Below are positions 6,212 to 10,318 of a stretch of 10,318 nt of DNA, one piece after another. A program made the position numbers and the translations under genes. Position 1 is the first letter of the stretch; every line of letters starts with the position of its first letter. Source of the DNA: Vulcanimicrobiia bacterium (GTDB taxonomy: Bacteria; Vulcanimicrobiota; Vulcanimicrobiia; Vulcanimicrobiales; Vulcanimicrobiaceae); the NCBI GenBank assembly GCA_025451135.1, contig JANWKW010000032.1, forward strand, positions 1-10,318, read 5' to 3'. The notes beneath the pieces are model-generated. The model did no database searches, was not told the DNA's origin, and worked only from the letters and a program-made list of their open reading frames with translations.

Positions 6212-7318
6212 TCAGGCTACTTCGGCATCGGTCGGGGGCGCGGTCATGCGTTTGAGCACGGCGCGGACGTCGCGGTCGGGCACCTCGACGCCATACTCCA
6301 CGTCGCCGATGGCGTTCGGGAGGACGAACCGCAGGCGCCCGTCGCGCTTCTTCTTGTCCGCCTGCATCGCGTCGAAGACCGGACCCGGATCGAGCGGCAT
6401 CGTCATCGGCAGGCGCAGCAGCGCGAGCAGCGCCAGGACGCGCAGATGGTCGACGTCGGAGAACCGGCCGGCGCGCAAGGCGAGCAATCCGGCGGCGCGC
6501 AGGCCGAGCGAGACCGCCGCGCCGTGCGAGATGCGGAACGCGCTCGCGCGCTCGATCCCGTGCGCGAAGGTATGGCCGAGGTTGAGGAGTTCGCGCGCGC
6601 CCCGTTCGGTGCGGTCGTCGGCGACGATCATGGTCTTGACCTTGGCCGAGTCCGTGACCAACGCGTGCCAGGGCCATTTCGAGAACGGATGCGGCGCGAG
6701 CACCTCGAGCGATTCGAAGAAGTCGCCGCCCTCGATGACGCCGTGTTTGACGGTCTCGGCGAGCCCCTCGCGCACGTGACGGAACGGCAGCGTCTCGATC
6801 GCGTTGGTCGGGGCGAAGACCGCGAGCGGATCGCGGAAGACGCCGGCCAGATTCTTGCCGCTCGGCAGATCGACGCCGGTCTTGCCGCCGATCGCCGCAT
6901 CCACCATCGCCACCAGCGACGTTGCCACGTGCACGTACGGCACGCCGCGCATGAACGTCGCCGCCGCGAAACCGAACAGGTCGCTTGCGACCCCGCCGCC
7001 GACGCCGACGACCGTAGTGCCGCGGTCGGCTCCCGCCGCGATCAGCCCGTCCAGGACGCGCTCGAGCGTCGCCAGGCTCTTGCGCTTCTCGCCCAAGGCG
7101 AACGGCAACAGCCCGACCCGCCCCGGGATGCCGCCGGTGAGCCGGCGCGCGAGCCGCTCGACGTCCGCCTGCGCGTCGCACAGCACGACGAAGCGGCGCA
7201 CGTCGCGGTCTCCGAGAAACGCGCGCAGCTCCGCTCGGAGATCCGGACCGGTGACGATCGGATAGCCGAGGTCGCGGTTGATCTCGATCAGAATTCGATC
7301 TTCTTCTTGTGGATCCAC
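6212..7318 (-). CDS. aroB: 3-dehydroquinate synthase
   Basis: AroB converts DAHP to 3-dehydroquinate, the first ring of the shikimate pathway, using NAD and a divalent metal in the cytoplasm. The 368-residue protein has the NAD-binding GGGVASDL (107-114), IGGKTGVDLPSGKN (143-156) and the metal ligands Glu188 (in GLAETVKHG), His249 (in NLGHTFAH) and His265. His253 is also kept. The segment after the last ligand reads HGAAVSLG where HGEAV is common, so a usually conserved Glu is Ala at 267. The GTG start at 7318 lies inside aroK, giving a 31-base overlap. The family's first strand (ILIEIN) begins near residue 9, so a slightly later non-standard start cannot be excluded. The overlap implies translational coupling with aroK. 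Confidence 0.96.
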   Translation of the reverse strand: MDPQEEDRILIEINRDLGYPIVTGPDLRAELRAFLGDRDVRRFVVLCDAQADVERLARRLTGGIPGRVGLLPFALGEKRKSLATLERVLDGLIAAGADRGTTVVGVGGGVASDLFGFAAATFMRGVPYVHVATSLVAMVDAAIGGKTGVDLPSGKNLAGVFRDPLAVFAPTNAIETLPFRHVREGLAETVKHGVIEGGDFFESLEVLAPHPFSKWPWHALVTDSAKVKTMIVADDRTERGARELLNLGHTFAHGIERASAFRISHGAAVSLGLRAAGLLALRAGRFSDVDHLRVLALLALLRLPMTMPLDPGPVFDAMQADKKKRDGRLRFVLPNAIGDVEYGVEVPDRDVRAVLKRMTAPPTDAEVA

Positions 7319-7812
7319 TCGACGATCTGTTCGATGATCTGGGCGGTGCTCAGGGTATCGGCCTCGACCACCAGGTCGGCGTGTGCGTAGCGCGGCATCC
7401 GCTGGGCATAGAGCTCTTTGATCTTGTTGAGTGTCGGGGTCGGCCCGATCATCGGCCGCACGGTCGGGCTGCGTCGCAGCCGGCCCAAGATCTGCTCCGG
7501 CGCGACTTTGATGAAGACGCGATAGGTGCGCTTCTTGAGCAATTTGAGGGTGTCGTCGTTGGTGACCGCGCCGCCGCCCAGCGCCATGATGCCGGGAGCG
7601 CCCTCCTCGATCACGTGCTCGATGGCGTCACGTTCGTAGGCGCGAAACGCAGCCTCGCCCTGCGAGTAGAAGATGTCGCTGACCGGCCCGTGCGCCTCGA
7701 CGATCAGGTCGTCGATGTCGTAGGCCGCGCACCCGAGCTTGCGGGCGAGCTTCTTCGCGATGGTGGACTTCCCGGCGGCCATGAATCCGACGAGCGCGAT
7801 GTGCTTCTTCAT
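7288..7812 (-). CDS. aroK: Shikimate kinase
   Basis: Shikimate kinase phosphorylates shikimate at the 3-hydroxyl with ATP, the fifth step to chorismate. The 174-residue protein is of normal length. It shows Walker A GFMAAGKST (9-17), the DID motif (32-34) with shikimate-binding Asp34, Arg57, the GGG loop (79-81), the lid arginine Arg119 in VRPMI, and Arg141 in RMPRYAHAD. The ATG at 7812 overlaps the TGA of aroC as ATGA, and a GAGGGAG stretch just before it lies within the end of aroC. Its own 3' end overlaps aroB by 31 bases. This order, aroK then aroB, is the common bacterial one. Confidence 0.97.
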   Translation of the reverse strand: MKKHIALVGFMAAGKSTIAKKLARKLGCAAYDIDDLIVEAHGPVSDIFYSQGEAAFRAYERDAIEHVIEEGAPGIMALGGGAVTNDDTLKLLKKRTYRVFIKVAPEQILGRLRRSPTVRPMIGPTPTLNKIKELYAQRMPRYAHADLVVEADTLSTAQIIEQIVEWIHKKKIEF

Positions 7813-8978
7813 GCTCCCTCTTTCGATGTCTCGAACAACGCGGACGCGGCCGCGTTCGCGCGGCGCAGATTGTCGAGCGTCTCTTCCATCGAGTCGCCGC
7901 CGACCTTCTCGAGGACCGGGGCGACCAGCGCCAAGCGCACCATCGCCTCGCCGACGATGGCGGCGGCCGGCACCACGCAGACGTCGGACCGGACGATCGA
8001 AGCCGGGGCGTCGACGCGGGCGTGCAGGTCGACCGACGGCAGCGCCTTCATCAACGTCGGGATCGGCTTGACCGAGATCCGCAACGTGATCGACTGGCCG
8101 TTGGACATGCCGCCCTCGATGCCGCCCGCGCGATTGGTGGTGCGGATCACGTCGCCACCGGCATACGCGAAGACGTCGTGGGCCGCGGAGCCCGGCTTGT
8201 CGGCCACGTCGGCGCCCAACCCGACCTCGACGGCCTTGACCGTCTGCATGCCCATCAGCGCGCCCGCCAAGATGCCGTCCAGCCGCGTGTCGGGCTGACG
8301 GTTGCTGCCGATGCCGACCGGCAGCCCGTCGACCCGGATGACGAACTGCCCGCCCAGCGTGTCGCCGGCCGCCTTGGCCGCGTCGATGGCCGCGATCATC
8401 TTCGCTTCGGTCGCCTTATCCGGGCAGCGGACGTCGCGGTTCTCGACGTCGTCCGGTGAGAACGACGCCAGGCCCGGCGCCTCGACCGGGCCGATCCGGT
8501 GGACGTAGGAGTGCGTCGTGATGCCGAGCGCTTCGAGGAATTGCTCGCAGATGGCCCCCAGGCAGACGCGCATCGCGGTCTCGCGGGCGCTCGCGCGCTC
8601 GAGGATGTTGCGCAGATCGCGCTGGCGATATTTCAGGGCACCGGCGTAGTCGGCGTGGCCCGGGCGCGGATTGGTCAGCGGATCGCCGCCGCCCGCGATC
8701 GGATCCATCAACGCCTTGACCTTCGGGGTGTCGTGGTCGCGGTTGCGCACGACCGCGCAGATCGGCGAGCCGAGCGTTTCGCTGCCGCGCACGCCGGCCA
8801 GGAACTCGACCTCGTCGCGTTCGAGCTTCATGCGCGCGCCGCGACCATAGCCGCCCTGGCGCCGCGCGAGCGTCCGGTTGATCCGCTCGATATCGAGCTT
8901 CAGGTGGGCGGGCAATCCGTCGAGGATGCCGACGAGGGCGGGACCGTGCGATTCACCGGCGGTCAGATAGCGAAACAT
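7809..8978 (-). CDS. aroC: Chorismate synthase
   Basis: AroC removes phosphate from EPSP to give chorismate, the precursor of aromatic amino acids, folates and quinones. It needs reduced FMN. The 389-residue product begins MFRYLTAGESHGPALVGILD and carries the family signatures: GESHG with His11, RRQGGYGRGARM (39-50), RPGHADYAG with His108, RASARETAMRV (128-138) and GSNRQPDTRLDG. I see no extra domain for flavin reduction. The start is ATG at 8978 with only a weak ribosome site. The 72 bases upstream hold no convincing promoter, so it may be read from the secretin gene or from a promoter further upstream. Confidence 0.97.
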   Translation of the reverse strand: MFRYLTAGESHGPALVGILDGLPAHLKLDIERINRTLARRQGGYGRGARMKLERDEVEFLAGVRGSETLGSPICAVVRNRDHDTPKVKALMDPIAGGGDPLTNPRPGHADYAGALKYRQRDLRNILERASARETAMRVCLGAICEQFLEALGITTHSYVHRIGPVEAPGLASFSPDDVENRDVRCPDKATEAKMIAAIDAAKAAGDTLGGQFVIRVDGLPVGIGSNRQPDTRLDGILAGALMGMQTVKAVEVGLGADVADKPGSAAHDVFAYAGGDVIRTTNRAGGIEGGMSNGQSITLRISVKPIPTLMKALPSVDLHARVDAPASIVRSDVCVVPAAAIVGEAMVRLALVAPVLEKVGGDSMEETLDNLRRANAAASALFETSKEGA

Positions 8979-9000
8979 CGAGGCTCGGGAGTTGGCGAAA

Positions 9001-9015
9001 ACGGGCCGTCGGGCC
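9001..9015 (-). terminator. Weak hairpin plus T-run after the secretin gene
   Basis: On the minus strand, about 36 bases after the secretin stop, GGCC-CGAC-GGCC can form a four-pair stem, followed after two bases by TTTT. The stem is short for an intrinsic terminator, so it would at most reduce read-through into aroC. The rest of the 72-base gap (8979-9050) shows nothing else I can name. Confidence 0.25.
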
Positions 9016-9050
9016 TGTGACGCGTGCTGGCGTGGCCCCCTCTCTCGACG

Positions 9051-10318
9051 CTAACGGGTAGGGGTCGGCGTCGGCGTGACCGGGGGGCTAGGCGTGCTGT
9101 AGATGCCGCTCGGAAACGACTCACCGGGGAAGGCGAAGTTGAAAAGGTCATCGAGGCCGTCCATATCCGCCGCGTGCCCGTTCGGCGTGCCCACGATGCG
9201 TGGTAGGATGACGACATACAATTCGGTTCGATTCTCGCTTCCTGCCGAAGAGCCGAAAAGATGTTTCAGGAATGGGATGTGCTTGAACGGAGGGGCGTAG
9301 TCCTCGCTATTCGACGTCGTCCAATCCTGGAGCCCAGCGATGACGACCGCGTCTCCTTCCGGCACTTGCAGCGTGGTGAACGTCTCGCGCGTCGCCACCT
9401 CGGGGGCCCCCTGGGGCGTCTCGCCGACGAGCGTCCCGAAGGACGGATGAAGGTAGAGCGTGATCGGGATGTGCATGTTCGGCAAGCTCCCGTTCGGAGC
9501 AAAAGGAACCGCCGTCAGCTGGAGCCCGGTGGTAGCGGTTCCCGACGATCCCGCCAATGCGGTCGCTCCAGGCGCGGCGACGAAATTGACGAACGGGATG
9601 CTGTCCGTCGCGTTGAGTTGTGCCGTTCGTCCGCTCAGGACGCGGATCTTCGGAAACGCGATGCCGTAGCCGCTCCCCTCGCTCATCAAGAGGTTGAGCT
9701 GCACCAGGAGGCTCAGCGGCGATCGAAGGACTTTTCCGACGTTCTTCAGGACGCCGATCTGCGGCGCCGTCGTGCCGCTGGCGTTCGGGTAGAACTCCGA
9801 CACCGTGGTCGTCACCGAGTTCGTGGGTAGCGAGAGTCCCACGTCCTTTGTCGAAGATGTGTCGAAGGCATAGATCCCGACATCGAGCTCGACTTCGGTC
9901 GGCGTCGCATCCATCGAACGAAGGACGTTCCAAGCCCTCTTCACGCCGGCGACGTCGCCGGAGATCACAATGACGTTCGACCCGGGATCCAGTCCCAGTT
10001 GTACTCCCGGGAAGCTCTTCACAACGGCCGCCCGAACGGCTTCGACCAGCGCCGCGGCGCTCGACGTCACGCTCCCACCGGCCATCGACGGAATGGCGTT
10101 CTTTAGGTCGTAGGTGGTCGCCTCAGGCTCGGGTGTAACGCCGGCCGCCATCGCAGCGACGGCTGCCTTCAGCACCGCTTGATCGGCATCCGAACCGCGT
10201 GCGATGATCAGGTGGAATTTATCAAGGGCCGCGATATGCGCGTGTGGAGCGATCGAATGCAACCGCCGCACGATCTGAGACGGCACGTTGGTCCCAGTCG
10301 CATACGCGTGCGTCGAAA
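9051..10318 (-). CDS. Secretin-family outer-membrane pore protein, 5' end beyond window
   Basis: Secretins form large multimeric gated channels in the outer membrane for type IV pili (PilQ), type II secretion (GspD) or related machines. The frame stays open to the right edge, so about 421 C-terminal residues are seen and the signal peptide and first domains are missing. N-domain-like sequence comes first, including DPGSNVIVISGDVAGVKRAW and VELDVGIYAFDTSS (up to about 9880). The secretin core follows, with FPKIRVLSGRTAQLNATDS, LQVPEGDAVVIAGLQDW (around 9320-9370) and ELYVVILPRIVG (around 9190-9225). The protein ends in a proline-threonine tail, TPSPPVTPTPTPTR. Position before aro genes favours a PilQ-like role by analogy with pilQ-aroK-aroB, but the type cannot be settled without the N-terminus and upstream genes. 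GC content is lower than in the neighbours. A GTG at 10286 is not needed as a start. Confidence 0.85.
   Translation of the reverse strand, partial: STHAYATGTNVPSQIVRRLHSIAPHAHIAALDKFHLIIARGSDADQAVLKAAVAAMAAGVTPEPEATTYDLKNAIPSMAGGSVTSSAAALVEAVRAAVVKSFPGVQLGLDPGSNVIVISGDVAGVKRAWNVLRSMDATPTEVELDVGIYAFDTSSTKDVGLSLPTNSVTTTVSEFYPNASGTTAPQIGVLKNVGKVLRSPLSLLVQLNLLMSEGSGYGIAFPKIRVLSGRTAQLNATDSIPFVNFVAAPGATALAGSSGTATTGLQLTAVPFAPNGSLPNMHIPITLYLHPSFGTLVGETPQGAPEVATRETFTTLQVPEGDAVVIAGLQDWTTSNSEDYAPPFKHIPFLKHLFGSSAGSENRTELYVVILPRIVGTPNGHAADMDGLDDLFNFAFPGESFPSGIYSTPSPPVTPTPTPTR

Noticed and set aside
6198..7181. Extension of the priA frame across aroB
   Set aside because: The frame is open only because of GC bias; aroB in another frame of the same strand is clearly the coding sequence.
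9054..9080. Short tandem GTCGGC-type repeat
   Set aside because: It encodes the Thr-Pro repeats at the secretin C-terminus and needs no separate explanation.

Overview
The window is a compact, high-GC stretch of bacterial chromosome made of housekeeping genes in three transcriptional blocks, with no gap over about 90 bases. No mobile element, CRISPR array, tRNA or rRNA was seen. The gene content suggests a diderm: a secretin needs an outer membrane. A CdaA-type diadenylate cyclase makes a proteobacterium less likely. A high-GC non-proteobacterial diderm lineage, such as Eremiobacterota/Vulcanimicrobiota or a Deinococcus-like group, would fit. This is inference; nothing here fixes the taxonomy.

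Block 1 (minus strand, 1-1097) is an unrecognised 177-residue protein followed, with a 14-base overlap, by the diadenylate cyclase gene cdaA, which runs off the left edge. Block 2 (plus strand, 1155-3731, perhaps to 3819) is divergent from block 1. It carries rsgA (30S-subunit maturation GTPase), rpsT (ribosomal protein S20, with a clear promoter, a strong ribosome binding site and a UUG start) and a ThrE-family amino-acid exporter. A possible 27-codon ORF follows. Two consecutive genes here act on the small ribosomal subunit.

Block 3 (minus strand, right edge to 3816) converges on block 2. In transcription order it is a secretin-family outer-membrane pore gene (5' end outside the window), aroC, aroK, aroB and priA. 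The spacing is tight: 72 bases, then a 4-base overlap, a 31-base overlap and a 14-base gap. AroB, AroK and AroC cover the first, fifth and last steps of the shikimate pathway to chorismate. PriA restarts stalled replication forks. A secretin beside aro genes recalls the pilMNOPQ-aroK-aroB linkage of gammaproteobacteria.

I found no convincing new multi-gene system. The observations most worth following are the unknown protein coupled to cdaA, the small ORF at the thrE/priA junction, the lysine-rich tail on S20 and the lower GC of the secretin gene. Many long antisense ORFs are GC-bias shadows and were left out.
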